From Frankiaceae bacterium (GTDB lineage: Bacteria; Actinomycetota; Actinomycetes; JAFAQI01), in assembly GCA_025929315.1 (NCBI GenBank), contig JAICMI010000008.1, positions 1-37,569 of the forward strand: a stretch of DNA of 37,569 nt, given 5' to 3'. This document shows, in pieces, positions 16,804 to 24,454 of the stretch (its first letter is position 1; the number at the start of each line of letters is the position of its first letter). The notes under the pieces are model-generated. The model was not told the origin of the DNA. It searched no databases and saw nothing but the letters and a program-made list of their open reading frames with translations. The position numbers were made by a program, and so were the translations under genes.

Positions 16804-18528
16804 TCAGTGCGGCAGTGATGCGGCCGCTTCTTCGTGCTCGGTTTCCGGTTGCTGCGGAAGCGACACCTGCTGCGAAGGATGCGTGCGCTTCAGGCGCATC
16901 GTCAGACTGGAAGCCGCCGAGGCGGACAACGGTGTCTCTGTCAAAGCCGCGAGGAAGTCCTCGCCGCTGATTCGCCACAGTCGCGTCGGCTCGGTAGCGG
17001 TGACGGTCGCGGTGCGGGGGATGCCCTGCAACAGACCGATCTCGCCGAAGAACGACGGTGACTTCATGAAACGGATGTGCTTGTCGCTGCGACCTGTCTC
17101 GCCGTGTGCGCTCACGTCGACCCGGCCGTCGACCAGAACGTAGAGCGCGTCGGCCTCCTCGCCTTCACGCACGATCGAGGTGTCCGAATCGACGGTGATC
17201 TCCTCGCTGTTCTTCGCCAGCCGCTCGAGGACGTTCTGGGATGCCGCGGCAAAGATGCCGAGCTGCTCCAGCACGCGCACGCGCGGCGCGAGAACCTCTG
17301 CCTCGCGCGAAGCGATCCGGTCGAGCGACGAGAGACGAGGGAAGACGAGGATGACGAGAGCCGGCACGACCAGCGCGTCCAGCAAGAGCGTCGCATCCAG
17401 TCCCGCGTAGTCCAGCAGGAACGGCGTGACGAATGCTCCCAGGATCAACCCGCCGATGATGACGGCCCAGAAAACTCCGAAGACCCGGCTGATCATGTCT
17501 GGCGCCAGCGAACGTTGCAGCGCTGTCATCGCGAGGACGTCGACGATCAGCGTCGCAATACCGCGAACCACCTCGATGAGGAACGCGATCGTCGGAGAGT
17601 GCACGGCCACCAGGGCCGCCGTGGGCGCGGCGTAGGCGATCATGCCGACGCTCAGCACCACCGACAGCCGCGGCAGCGCGGCGAGCCGGTTGACGAATGC
17701 TGCGGCGATCACGCCGCCCACGCCGAGGGCGACGAGCAGGTAGCCGTAGCCGGTGGACCCCGTGCCCAGCTGTTCCTTGCTGAGGAAGACGAAAAGCACT
17801 GAGTCGACGCCGTACAGCATCGTCGTCACGATCGGGAACGACGTCAGCAGCAGAGCCGTGGGCGAGGTGACGATCGCCTTGAGGCCTACGGTCATCTGGC
17901 GGAGCGGACCGCCGACCTCGGTCACATCGGTCGGCGTGCTGCGGGCGCTGATCCGGACGAGCAGCAGCGCCGAGATCGCGAAAGTTGCAGAGTCGACGCC
18001 GAACACGATGGCGGGGTCGCCGAGTGCGAGCACGAGGGCACCGACACCCGGACCGGCGATGATGGCGATGTTGTTGATGAGCTCGGTGAGGGCGTTGCCG
18101 GCGGCGAGGTCTTCTTCACCGAGCAGCTGCGGCGTCATCGCCGAAGTCGCCGGATCGTAAACGGCGCCGGCCACGGTGAGACCTGCGCCGACGGCGATCG
18201 CCGCCCACGCCGGCCCGTCTGTCGCGGCGACGACCGTCAGGCCGCCCATCAGAACCAGGCGCACAAGGTCAGAGGCGATCATGAGGTGGATGCGCTCGAA
18301 CCGCTCCGCGACGACCCCTGCATACGGCGAGACGATGAACTTCGGAATCATCCGACCGAGCGTCGCGGCGGACACCCAGGCAGCAGAGTGAGTGTGCTCG
18401 TAGACATAGACGACGAAGGCGACGTTGGCGGCCCAGTCGCCCATCGACGATTGCGTGAGCGCGGTCGCGAGTAACCGGAAGTCCCGCTTGCGCAGGGCGT
18501 TGCGGTACGACGGGCCGGATTGGGCCAC
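16804..18528 (-). CDS. MFS transporter fused to a C-terminal cyclic-nucleotide-binding domain
   Basis: A 574-aa membrane protein. Residues about 15-405 are a 12-helix major facilitator domain (LGRMIPKFIVSPYAGVVAER, AGAVYDPATSAMTPQLLGEE, ALTELINNIAIIAGPGVGAL), close to the drug-efflux/enterobactin-exporter type. Residues about 425-545 form a CRP-like cyclic-nucleotide-binding domain (IVREGEEADALYVLVDGRVDV) with the phosphate-binding cassette FFGEIGLLQGIPRTATV. Its Gly-Glu and Arg-Thr-Ala are the residues that contact cyclic phosphate and ribose. Thr after Arg is compatible with cGMP as well as cAMP. The GTG start at 18528 has GGAGG 9 bases upstream. Transport substrate and direction are unknown. 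Ligand control of transport is inferred from the fusion and from the nearby cyclase. Confidence 0.9.
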   Translation of the reverse strand: MAQSGPSYRNALRKRDFRLLATALTQSSMGDWAANVAFVVYVYEHTHSAAWVSAATLGRMIPKFIVSPYAGVVAERFERIHLMIASDLVRLVLMGGLTVVAATDGPAWAAIAVGAGLTVAGAVYDPATSAMTPQLLGEEDLAAGNALTELINNIAIIAGPGVGALVLALGDPAIVFGVDSATFAISALLLVRISARSTPTDVTEVGGPLRQMTVGLKAIVTSPTALLLTSFPIVTTMLYGVDSVLFVFLSKEQLGTGSTGYGYLLVALGVGGVIAAAFVNRLAALPRLSVVLSVGMIAYAAPTAALVAVHSPTIAFLIEVVRGIATLIVDVLAMTALQRSLAPDMISRVFGVFWAVIIGGLILGAFVTPFLLDYAGLDATLLLDALVVPALVILVFPRLSSLDRIASREAEVLAPRVRVLEQLGIFAAASQNVLERLAKNSEEITVDSDTSIVREGEEADALYVLVDGRVDVSAHGETGRSDKHIRFMKSPSFFGEIGLLQGIPRTATVTATEPTRLWRISGEDFLAALTETPLSASAASSLTMRLKRTHPSQQVSLPQQPETEHEEAAASLPH

Positions 18529-18629
18529 TCTGCTGGACCTCCAATTGCCTACGAAGTCTTACGTGTTGGACACGGGCGGGGCAGGCACGAACTGATCAAT
18601 CGCTCTTGGTCACTTCGGATGACAGAGCG

Positions 18630-19490
18630 TCATGTCGGGGCGGTTGCGGCGGCGCGGTGCAGAGGCACGACCCCGCCTTCCACCGCGGCGAACATGGACA
18701 AGTCAGGTTGCATGCGTTCGGCGACGATCCGATCGATCTCGTCATCCGTGCGCTCCGGCGAGTGGTGAAACAACGCGAGCCGGCGGGCTCCCGCAGCGCG
18801 CGCGAGTCCCATGGCGTACTCCACTGACGCGTGACCGAGGTAGCCAACGCCCGGAAACTCATCGGCGACGAACTGGGCGTCATGGATCAGAAGGTCCACG
18901 TCGGTCGCGAGCTCCATCGCCGCGTCGTGCAACTCGCCCTGCCCGTCGGGGCCGGCGCCGAGGTAGATCGGGGCATGGTCGGAGAGGTAGGCGATGGTGC
19001 TGTGACCGTCACTGACACGCAAGCCGAAGGTCTGGCCGCCTTTGTGCGGAATTTCACGGGCGAGAACGCTGAAGCCTTCGAACTCGTGCAGTCCGTCGCG
19101 CAACGTGCCGAACGACCAGCCGGGTCCCAGCTGCTGCGGCTCGATCGGGAAGTGCGGCGGCGAGATGCCGCGCGCGAGCGTCTCGAGGGGGTTCCCCTCG
19201 GGTGCGGGCAGCATGACGTTGACCCGTGCCCCGGCCGCGCCCCCACCCTTGAAAAACGGGAGTCCGTGCACGTGGTCCCAGTGCAGGTGACCGAGCAGCA
19301 GGCTGCCGTCGTACGGCCGACCATCGAGCAGCGCGGTGACGGCGCGCAGGCCGGTGCCGCCGTCCAGCACCAGCGAGGGGCGTTCTCCTTCGTGGGCAAT
19401 TGCGACAGAAGAGGTATGTCCGCCGTACCGCACGAAAGGGAGCCCGGGAGCCGGCGTGGAGCCGCGTACCCCGCAGAAGTGCACGTCCAT
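18630..19490 (-). CDS. MBL-fold metal-dependent hydrolase (PhnP/COG1235-like, phosphodiesterase candidate)
   Basis: A 286-aa metallo-beta-lactamase-fold protein. It has the two-metal signature HLHWDH at residues 68-73, plus H149 (IPHKGGQTFGLR), D171 (YLSDHAP), H203-D204 (LLIHDAQF) and H242 (ALFHHSPERTDDEID). The N-terminal FCGVRGSTPAPG and YGGHTS are typical of a subgroup related to PhnP and cyclic-nucleotide phosphodiesterases. The ATG at 19490 is chosen because GGGGG lies about 6 bases upstream and it starts at the family N-terminus. TTG 19547 or ATG 19538 would add 19 or 16 residues. It lies upstream of the MFS-CNB operon, 101 bases away, same strand. A cyclic-nucleotide phosphodiesterase role is inference; other phosphodiester or ester substrates are equally possible. 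Confidence 0.85.
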   Translation of the reverse strand: MDVHFCGVRGSTPAPGLPFVRYGGHTSSVAIAHEGERPSLVLDGGTGLRAVTALLDGRPYDGSLLLGHLHWDHVHGLPFFKGGGAAGARVNVMLPAPEGNPLETLARGISPPHFPIEPQQLGPGWSFGTLRDGLHEFEGFSVLAREIPHKGGQTFGLRVSDGHSTIAYLSDHAPIYLGAGPDGQGELHDAAMELATDVDLLIHDAQFVADEFPGVGYLGHASVEYAMGLARAAGARRLALFHHSPERTDDEIDRIVAERMQPDLSMFAAVEGGVVPLHRAAATAPT

Positions 19491-19587
19491 TTGCCGCCCC
19501 CGGCCGACGGTCGAATCGGCCCCGCTGAAGATTCGCATAGGCCTCAACGCGTGTCCGGTGATCCGAAAGAGAGCGTCCGATTTTCGT

Positions 19588-19593
19588 TAGGAT
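19588..19593 (+). promoter_or_regulatory. -10 box TAGGAT for leaderless guaA mRNA
   Basis: TAGGAT ends exactly 6 bases before the guaA ATG at 19600, with no Shine-Dalgarno sequence. The 109-base gap to the divergent MBL gene (19491-19599) must hold both promoters; no minus-strand -10 stands out. Confidence 0.6.
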
Positions 19594-19599
19594 GGGTAG

Positions 19600-21174
19600 A
19601 TGAGTGCCGAGCCGTTCGACACGGTTCTCGTCGTCGACTTCGGTGCCCAATACGCGCAGCTCATCGCGCGTCGAGTCCGCGAGGCTCGGGTCTTCAGCGA
19701 GATCGTGCCGTCGACCATGCCCGTCGACCAGATGTTGGCGAAGCGGCCGCGGGCGATCATCCTGTCCGGTGGCCCTTCGTCGGTCTATGCGGCAAGCGCC
19801 CCCCAGGTCGACCCGGCGTTGTTCGACGCCGGCGTGCCGGCGTTCGGCATCTGTTACGGCTTCCAAGCGATGGCGCGCGCTCTCGGCGGTGAGGTACGCC
19901 AGACGGGGTTGTCAGAGTTCGGCCACACCTCCCTGCGCGTGGTGGAGCCGAGGTCGGCCCTGTTCACCGGCCTGCCGGCCGAGCAATCGGTCTGGATGTC
20001 GCACGGCGACTCGGTGTGGTCGGCGCCTGCTGGATTCGTCGTCAGCGCGGAAAGCGACGGCGCCCACGTCGCCGCGTTCGAAGACCTCCACCGTCGTCTT
20101 GCGGGTGTCCAGTTCCACCCCGAGGTCGTTCACACACCGCACGGACAGAAGGTCCTCGAGCACTTCCTTTATGACGTCGCCGGGTGCCGACCGACCTGGA
20201 CGATGGTCAACATCGTCGATGAGCAGGTCGAACGCATCCGTGCCCAGGTCGGCGGCAAGCGCGCGATCTGTGGCCTGTCCGGCGGGGTCGACTCGGCTGT
20301 CGCCGCGGCGCTGGTGCATCGGGCCATCGGCGATCGCCTGACGTGCGTGTTCGTCGACCACGGCTTGCTGCGCAAGGGCGAGGCCGAGCAGGTCGAGCGC
20401 GACTTCGTCGCGTCAACCGGCGTCAAGCTCAAGGTGGTCGACGCATCCCAGCGTTTCCTCGACGCCCTCGCCGGACTCAGTGATCCGGAGGACAAGCGCA
20501 AGACGATCGGCCGGGAGTTCATCCGCGTGTTCGAGCAGGCGGCGCGTGATGTCGTTGCCGAGTCCGAGGCACACGGTGAGTCGGTTGAGTTCCTGGTGCA
20601 GGGCACGCTCTATCCCGACGTCGTCGAGTCGGGTGGCGGCGAGGGAGCGGCCAACATCAAGTCGCATCACAACGTCGGCGGTCTGCCGGACGACTTGCAG
20701 TTCGCGCTGGTCGAGCCGTTGCGCACGCTGTTCAAGGACGAGGTACGACGAGTGGGCGAGGAGCTCGGCCTGCCGCCCGACATCGTGTGGCGCCAGCCGT
20801 TCCCCGGCCCGGGACTCGCGATCCGCATCGTCGGTGAGGTCACCGGAGATCGGCTCGAGATCCTGCGTGAAGCCGACGCGATCGCGCGCGAGGAGCTGTC
20901 CGCGGCCGGGCTCGACCGCGAGATCTGGCAGTGCCCGGTCGTGCTGCTGGCCGATGTTCGCTCGGTCGGTGTGCAGGGCGACGGCCGCACCTACGGCCAC
21001 CCCGTCGTACTGCGTCCGGTGACGAGCGAAGACGCCATGACCGCGGACTGGACGCGCGTTCCCTACGACGTCCTCGCGCGCATCTCCACCCGCATCACCA
21101 ACGAGGTGCGCGCGATCAACCGCGTCGTCCTCGACGTGACCAGCAAGCCGCCCGGCACCATCGAGTGGGAGTAG
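19600..21174 (+). CDS. guaA: GMP synthase (glutamine-hydrolysing)
   Basis: Converts XMP to GMP using ATP and glutamine, the step after GuaB. The 524-aa protein has an N-terminal class I glutamine amidotransferase with catalytic C85 ([11 protein letters not shown]), H173 and E175 (GVQFHPEV). The ATP-pyrophosphatase domain has the P-loop SGGVDS (227-232). The C-terminal dimerisation domain includes [19 protein letters not shown] and the XMP-binding terminus [10 protein letters not shown]. Length and motifs are standard. A leaderless promoter is predicted. It converges with the CoA-binding protein gene 21 bases downstream, with no clear terminator in the gap. Confidence 0.98.
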   Translation: MSAEPFDTVLVVDFGAQYAQLIARRVREARVFSEIVPSTMPVDQMLAKRPRAIILSGGPSSVYAASAPQVDPALFDAGVPAFGICYGFQAMARALGGEVRQTGLSEFGHTSLRVVEPRSALFTGLPAEQSVWMSHGDSVWSAPAGFVVSAESDGAHVAAFEDLHRRLAGVQFHPEVVHTPHGQKVLEHFLYDVAGCRPTWTMVNIVDEQVERIRAQVGGKRAICGLSGGVDSAVAAALVHRAIGDRLTCVFVDHGLLRKGEAEQVERDFVASTGVKLKVVDASQRFLDALAGLSDPEDKRKTIGREFIRVFEQAARDVVAESEAHGESVEFLVQGTLYPDVVESGGGEGAANIKSHHNVGGLPDDLQFALVEPLRTLFKDEVRRVGEELGLPPDIVWRQPFPGPGLAIRIVGEVTGDRLEILREADAIAREELSAAGLDREIWQCPVVLLADVRSVGVQGDGRTYGHPVVLRPVTSEDAMTADWTRVPYDVLARISTRITNEVRAINRVVLDVTSKPPGTIEWE

Positions 21175-21195
21175 GCGACTCCAACCTGTGAACCG

Positions 21196-21615
21196 CTAGG
21201 CAGCCCGTCGGACCGAGTGACGAGCCCGTTCGACCGCGACGCAGCGGTCCTCGACGAAGAGCAGCCCGGCATCGGTCGCGATCTGCCGCGCCTCGGCCGA
21301 GACGATCCCTAGCTGCAGCCACACGGCCTTCGCGCCGATCTCAACGGCTTGCCTCGTGACGTCAGCGGCTTCGGCGGAGGGCCGAAAGACATTGACCACG
21401 TCGACCGGGTCGGGGATGTCGGCGAGTCGCCGGTAGACCTGCTCACCGAGCAGTTGATCCGCGTGCGGGTTGACCGGGATCATGCGCCAGCCGTAGGCCT
21501 GCATCGCGGCGGGCACGGAGTGAGCTGCCTTCGTCGGGTCGGCGGACAGTCCGACGACGGCGAACGTCGACATCTCTTCGAGGATGCGCCGGGTCAGTGC
21601 GCTGGTCTCGTCCAC
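21196..21615 (-). CDS. CoA-binding domain protein (YccU-like)
   Basis: A 139-aa Rossmann-fold protein of the small CoA_binding_2 family. Motifs: MSTFAVVGLSADPTKAAHSV at the nucleotide-binding loop, YGWRMIPVNPHADQLLGEQVY, VDVVNVFRPSAEAADV, and IGAKAVWLQLGIVSAEARQIA leading to a conserved Cys (FVEDRCVAVE). GTG 21615 is the start because AGGAGG stands 6 bases before it and family members begin about 15 residues before the first beta strand. A longer frame reaching 21762 would overlap purU and is rejected. It is 25 bases behind purU on the same strand. Family members bind CoA or similar nucleotides; the physiological role is unknown. Confidence 0.88.
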   Translation of the reverse strand: MDETSALTRRILEEMSTFAVVGLSADPTKAAHSVPAAMQAYGWRMIPVNPHADQLLGEQVYRRLADIPDPVDVVNVFRPSAEAADVTRQAVEIGAKAVWLQLGIVSAEARQIATDAGLLFVEDRCVAVERARHSVRRAA

Positions 21616-21640
21616 GACAGTCCTCCTGCCCAGGTCCGGC

Positions 21641-22486
21641 TCAACCGAACACAACCGTTCGTTGCCCGTCCAGCAACACCCGGTGCTCCAGATGCCACCC
21701 AACGGCGCGTGCGAGTGCGACGCACTCCAGGTCACGACCAACCGCGGCCAGCGCGGCGGCATTGTGGGCGTGGCCCACCCGCGCGACCTCCTGCTCGATG
21801 ATCGGGCCTTCGTCGAGGTCCGCCGTCACGTAGTGCGCGGTCGCGCCGATGAGCTTGACCCCGCGCACATATGCCTGTTCGTACGGCCGGCTGCCGCGGA
21901 AGCTCGGCAGGAACGAGTGATGAATGTTGATGATCCGGCCAGGCATCGCGTCGCACACGGCCGGCGACAGGATCTGCATGTAACGCGCGAGCACGACCAG
22001 CTCCATGCTGAGGTCGTCCACGAGCGCGAGGAGCCGGCGCTCTTGTTGGCCGCGCGTCTCCTTCGTGACAGGCACATGGTGGAACGGGACGTCGTACGAC
22101 GTCGTGAGTGGCTCGAGGTCGCGGTGATTGGACACGACCGCGGCGATGGTGCACGGCAAATAGCCGGCCCGCCAGCGATAGAGCAGATCATTGAGACAGT
22201 GACCCTCGCGCGACACCATGACGAGGACGTTGGGTCGGTGCGCGCTCGCGTGCAGTTCCCAAGTCATGGCAAACGACGCCGCGACTTCTACGAACTCCGC
22301 GTGCAGGCTGCCCTCGTCGACGGGCGAGTCGAAGTGGACGCGCAGGAAGAAAGTCGACGTGACCGGACTGCCGTACTGCTGGGAGTCGAGGATGTTGCAT
22401 GCGCGTGCAGCAAGGAAGCCGGACACCGCGTGCACGATGCCCGGCCGGTCCGGACACGACAGGGTGAGCACGAGCTCGAGAGCCAC
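21641..22486 (-). CDS. purU: Formyltetrahydrofolate deformylase PurU
   Basis: Hydrolyses 10-formyl-THF to THF plus formate, balancing the one-carbon pool and supplying formate. The 281-aa protein has an N-terminal ACT domain (LVLTLSCPDRPGIVHAVSGF, ILDSQQYG) expected to sense glycine or methionine. The C-terminal formyltransferase-fold domain has catalytic Asn-His-Asp in IINIHHSFLPSF and ATAHYVTADLDEGPIIEQ. The GTG at 22486 is supported by AGGG about 7 bases upstream and starts directly at the ACT domain. The yceI stop is 27 bases upstream, so the two are probably cotranscribed. purN, using the same cofactor, lies elsewhere in the window. Confidence 0.95.
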   Translation of the reverse strand: MALELVLTLSCPDRPGIVHAVSGFLAARACNILDSQQYGSPVTSTFFLRVHFDSPVDEGSLHAEFVEVAASFAMTWELHASAHRPNVLVMVSREGHCLNDLLYRWRAGYLPCTIAAVVSNHRDLEPLTTSYDVPFHHVPVTKETRGQQERRLLALVDDLSMELVVLARYMQILSPAVCDAMPGRIINIHHSFLPSFRGSRPYEQAYVRGVKLIGATAHYVTADLDEGPIIEQEVARVGHAHNAAALAAVGRDLECVALARAVGWHLEHRVLLDGQRTVVFG

Positions 22487-22513
22487 GTGCTCACCCTGTC
22501 ATGAGGTGGGGTG

Positions 22514-23095
22514 TCAGGAAGCCTTGCGCGTCGCGGAGATGTCGAACTCGAGCTTGACCTTCTCGCTCACGAGGACGCCGCCCTTGTCGAGCGGCATGTT
22601 CCACTCGAGGCCCCAGTCACGCCGGTTGACAGTCGCCCGACCTTCGAAGCCGACGCGGAAGTTGCCCCACGGGTCGGTCGTCGTGCCGGTCAGCTCGAAC
22701 TCGACGGCGACCGGCTGGGTCTTGTCCCTGATGGTCAGGTCACCGATCGCGCTGTAGACGTCGTCATCGGTCTTCTCGACCTTGGTGCTCTGGAACACGA
22801 TCGTCGGGTAGCTCTCGACGTCGAGGAAGTCGGGGGTCCGCAGGTGCGCGTCGCGGTCTGCGTTGCGGCTGTCGAGGCTGGCGGAGTCGATCTCGACGCG
22901 GATCGTGCTCGCCGCCGGGTTCTCCTCGTCCAGGTGGACGTCGGCGCGGTAGGAGGTGAACTGTCCGCGGACGGTCGCCACAATCGCGTGCTTGGCGGCG
23001 AAGCCCATGCGGCTGTGAGAGGCGTCGATCTCGTAGTCGCCGGTCAGGGTGCCCTCGGCGAGGGTTTCGGTCGAGGTCGTGGTCGCAGTGGTCAT
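22514..23095 (-). CDS. YceI-family lipocalin-like protein
   Basis: A 193-aa cytoplasmic YceI protein, an extended beta-barrel that binds isoprenoid or other hydrophobic molecules in known structures. Seen are GDYEIDASHSRMGFAAKHA, TVRGQFTSYRADVHLDEENP, DAHLRTPDFLDVESYPTIVF, SAIGDLTIRDKTQPV and NRRDWGLEWN. No signal peptide is present, so it differs from the exported E. coli protein. ATG 23095 is selected from GGAG 6 bases upstream; an upstream in-frame ATG at 23158 would run through the operator region. It is divergent from marR, with two related palindromes between, so MarR control is likely. Ligand unknown. Confidence 0.93.
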   Translation of the reverse strand: MTTATTTSTETLAEGTLTGDYEIDASHSRMGFAAKHAIVATVRGQFTSYRADVHLDEENPAASTIRVEIDSASLDSRNADRDAHLRTPDFLDVESYPTIVFQSTKVEKTDDDVYSAIGDLTIRDKTQPVAVEFELTGTTTDPWGNFRVGFEGRATVNRRDWGLEWNMPLDKGGVLVSEKVKLEFDISATRKAS

Positions 23096-23119
23096 GGCGT
23101 GCTCCGTTTCCTGATCAAT

Positions 23120-23135
23120 AGTTGCGTCTGCAACT
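23120..23135. promoter_or_regulatory. Operator palindrome 1 in yceI-marR intergenic region
   Basis: AGTTGC-GTCT-GCAACT has 6-bp inverted arms. Its core TTGCGTCTGCAA (23122-23133) matches operator 2 in 10 of 12 positions. It lies 25 bases before the yceI start, where a bound repressor would block yceI transcription. Confidence 0.6.
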
Positions 23136-23163
23136 GTTGTGAGCGACATTAACATCAAGAAGT

Positions 23164-23175
23164 TTGCGTACGCAA
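23164..23175. promoter_or_regulatory. Operator palindrome 2 upstream of marR
   Basis: TTGCGTACGCAA is a perfect 12-bp palindrome. It overlaps the expected -35 region of marR, with the -10 box at 23186. It lies exactly 42 bases from operator 1, about four helical turns, so both sites face the same side of the DNA. Likely an autoregulatory MarR site. Confidence 0.65.
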
Positions 23176-23185
23176 GTATTCCCGG

Positions 23186-23191
23186 TAACCT
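23186..23191 (+). promoter_or_regulatory. -10 box TAACCT for leaderless marR mRNA
   Basis: TAACCT ends 6 bases before the GTG at 23198. The identical hexamer precedes sucC in this window. Confidence 0.6.
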
Positions 23192-23197
23192 GTTCTC

Positions 23198-23680
23198 GTG
23201 GCCACGACCCGGAGCAGCTCCGTCGCGCGACGTCCCCTGGACATCGACGAGATGGCGGCCTGGCGTGCCTTCGTGCTGGCCAACGCCCGCATCGTCAAGC
23301 TCCTGCAGGGCGAGATGGAGTGCGAACAGGGCCTCTCACTGCCGGCCTACGAGGTGCTGGTGCGCCTGTCCGAGGCCACCGACGGCCGGCTGCGGATGAG
23401 TGATCTCGCGACGTTCGCGACGTTGACCCCGAGCGGCCTCACCCGGCTGGTCGACAAGCTCGTCGCCGACGGACTGGTCGAGCGGGTGCGTTGCGACACC
23501 GACGCGCGCGTCGTCTATGCCGCGATCACACCGGCCGGCTTGGCGCGGTTGAAGCAGGCTTATCCGACGCATCTGCGCGGGGTGCGCGAGCACTTCGTCG
23601 ACCGGCTCACGCCGAGTCAGCTCGCCGCACTCCATGCCGCGCTGGACCCACTGGTCGCGGGCTGCCCGACCGAGTCGTGA
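23198..23680 (+). CDS. MarR-family transcriptional regulator
   Basis: A 160-aa winged helix-turn-helix regulator. The N-terminal helix (DIDEMAAWRAFVLANARIVKLL) is for dimerisation. The DNA-binding core is LSLPAYEVLVRLSEA, LRMSDLATFATLTPSGLTRL, VDKLVADGLVERVRCDTDAR and VVYAAITPAGLARL, the standard recognition helix and wing. No conspicuous redox Cys pair lies in the dimer region, so an OhrR-type sensing mechanism is not indicated. GTG 23198 is predicted leaderless. It is divergent from yceI with two matching palindromes between, and its stop overlaps the argA start (GTGA). Probable autorepressor and repressor of yceI; the inducing ligand is unknown. Confidence 0.93.
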   Translation: MATTRSSSVARRPLDIDEMAAWRAFVLANARIVKLLQGEMECEQGLSLPAYEVLVRLSEATDGRLRMSDLATFATLTPSGLTRLVDKLVADGLVERVRCDTDARVVYAAITPAGLARLKQAYPTHLRGVREHFVDRLTPSQLAALHAALDPLVAGCPTES

Positions 23681-24189
23681 CCGACGCAACCTCGCGGGTC
23701 CTCGTCCGGCCTGCACGCACGCGCGATGTAGCGGCGATCCGCAAGCTCATCGACGTCTACGTCCCTCGCCGCATTCTGCTCGACAAGGCAACTGTCACGT
23801 TGTTCGAGGACGTGCAGGAGTTTCTGGTCGCCGAGCTCGACGGCGACGTCATCGGCTGCGGTGCCTTGCACGTCATCTGGGAAGACCTGGCCGAGGTCCG
23901 CACGCTCGCCGTCGACCCCGAGGTGCGCGGCACCGGCGCCGGCCACGCGATCCTCGAGCGGTTGCTCGACCGCGCCCGCGACCTCGGCGTGAGCCGGGTC
24001 TTCTGCCTCACGTTCGAGGTGGACTTCTTCGGCCGGCACGGTTTCGTCGAGCTCGACGGTGCTCCGGTCGAGCCCAAGGTCTACGAAGAGCTGCTCCGCT
24101 CGTACGACGAAGGTGTGGCCGAGCTCCTCGGGCTCGAACACGTCAAGCCCAACATCCTCGGCAACAGCCGAATGGTCCTCGAGCTGTAA
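23677..24189 (+). CDS. argA: N-acetylglutamate synthase, short GNAT-type ArgA
   Basis: Transfers acetyl from acetyl-CoA to glutamate, the first step of arginine synthesis. The 170-aa single GNAT domain resembles M. tuberculosis Rv2747 as I recall it: VRPARTRDVAAIRKLIDVY, ILLDKATVTLFEDVQEF, VIGCGALHVIWEDLAEVRTL, AVDPEVRGTGAGHAILERLL (acetyl-CoA loop), RVFCLTFEVDFFGRHGF, and the terminal VKPNILGNSRMVLEL. It lacks the amino-acid-kinase domain of classical ArgA. GTG 23677 overlaps the marR stop by 4 bases, so translation is coupled. That coupling is unusual because the regulator and arginine synthesis have no obvious link. Confidence 0.92.
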   Translation: MTDATSRVLVRPARTRDVAAIRKLIDVYVPRRILLDKATVTLFEDVQEFLVAELDGDVIGCGALHVIWEDLAEVRTLAVDPEVRGTGAGHAILERLLDRARDLGVSRVFCLTFEVDFFGRHGFVELDGAPVEPKVYEELLRSYDEGVAELLGLEHVKPNILGNSRMVLEL

Positions 24190-24203
24190 CACCAACCTGG
24201 TGT
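24189..24203. terminator. Short hairpin at argA stop, possible 3'-end element
   Basis: ACACCA-ACC-TGGTGT forms a 6-bp stem with a 3-base loop, beginning at the last base of the argA stop codon. No T tract follows, only G-rich sequence. It is therefore a weak candidate for a terminator between these convergent genes. Confidence 0.3.
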
Positions 24204-24213
24204 GGGGCGCCGG

Positions 24214-24447
24214 TTATGGGGGGTTGGGGGCGCTGCGCAGGAGCTCGATGGCGCGCTCGACCAGCGCATGGCCGAGCCATTCCCGCTCGGGTCGGGGCAC
24301 GGTGTCGTCGTCGAGATGTGCGCGTTGCATGGCGAGCAGGTCGTCGTACTCCAGGCGCAGCTCGCGCAGCAGCGATTCGACCGCCTGGATGCTCGCCGAA
24401 AGGCGGTCCAGCCGCAGCGAGAACTGGATGTCCCGCTCGGTCGTCAT
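24214..24447 (-). CDS. Small helical protein, function unknown
   Basis: A 77-aa charged, alpha-helical protein (LRLDRLSASIQAVESLLREL, EYDDLLAMQRAHL, WLGHALVERAIELLRSAP) with coiled-coil character and no signal peptide. It begins with ATG 24447, 7 bases after the PIG-L deacetylase stop, on the same strand, so the two are probably one operon. I do not recognise a family. Its helical amphipathic nature would suit a partner or regulator of the deacetylase, but that is only inference. Confidence 0.6.
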   Translation of the reverse strand: MTTERDIQFSLRLDRLSASIQAVESLLRELRLEYDDLLAMQRAHLDDDTVPRPEREWLGHALVERAIELLRSAPNPP

Positions 24448-24454
24448 CTGCTGG

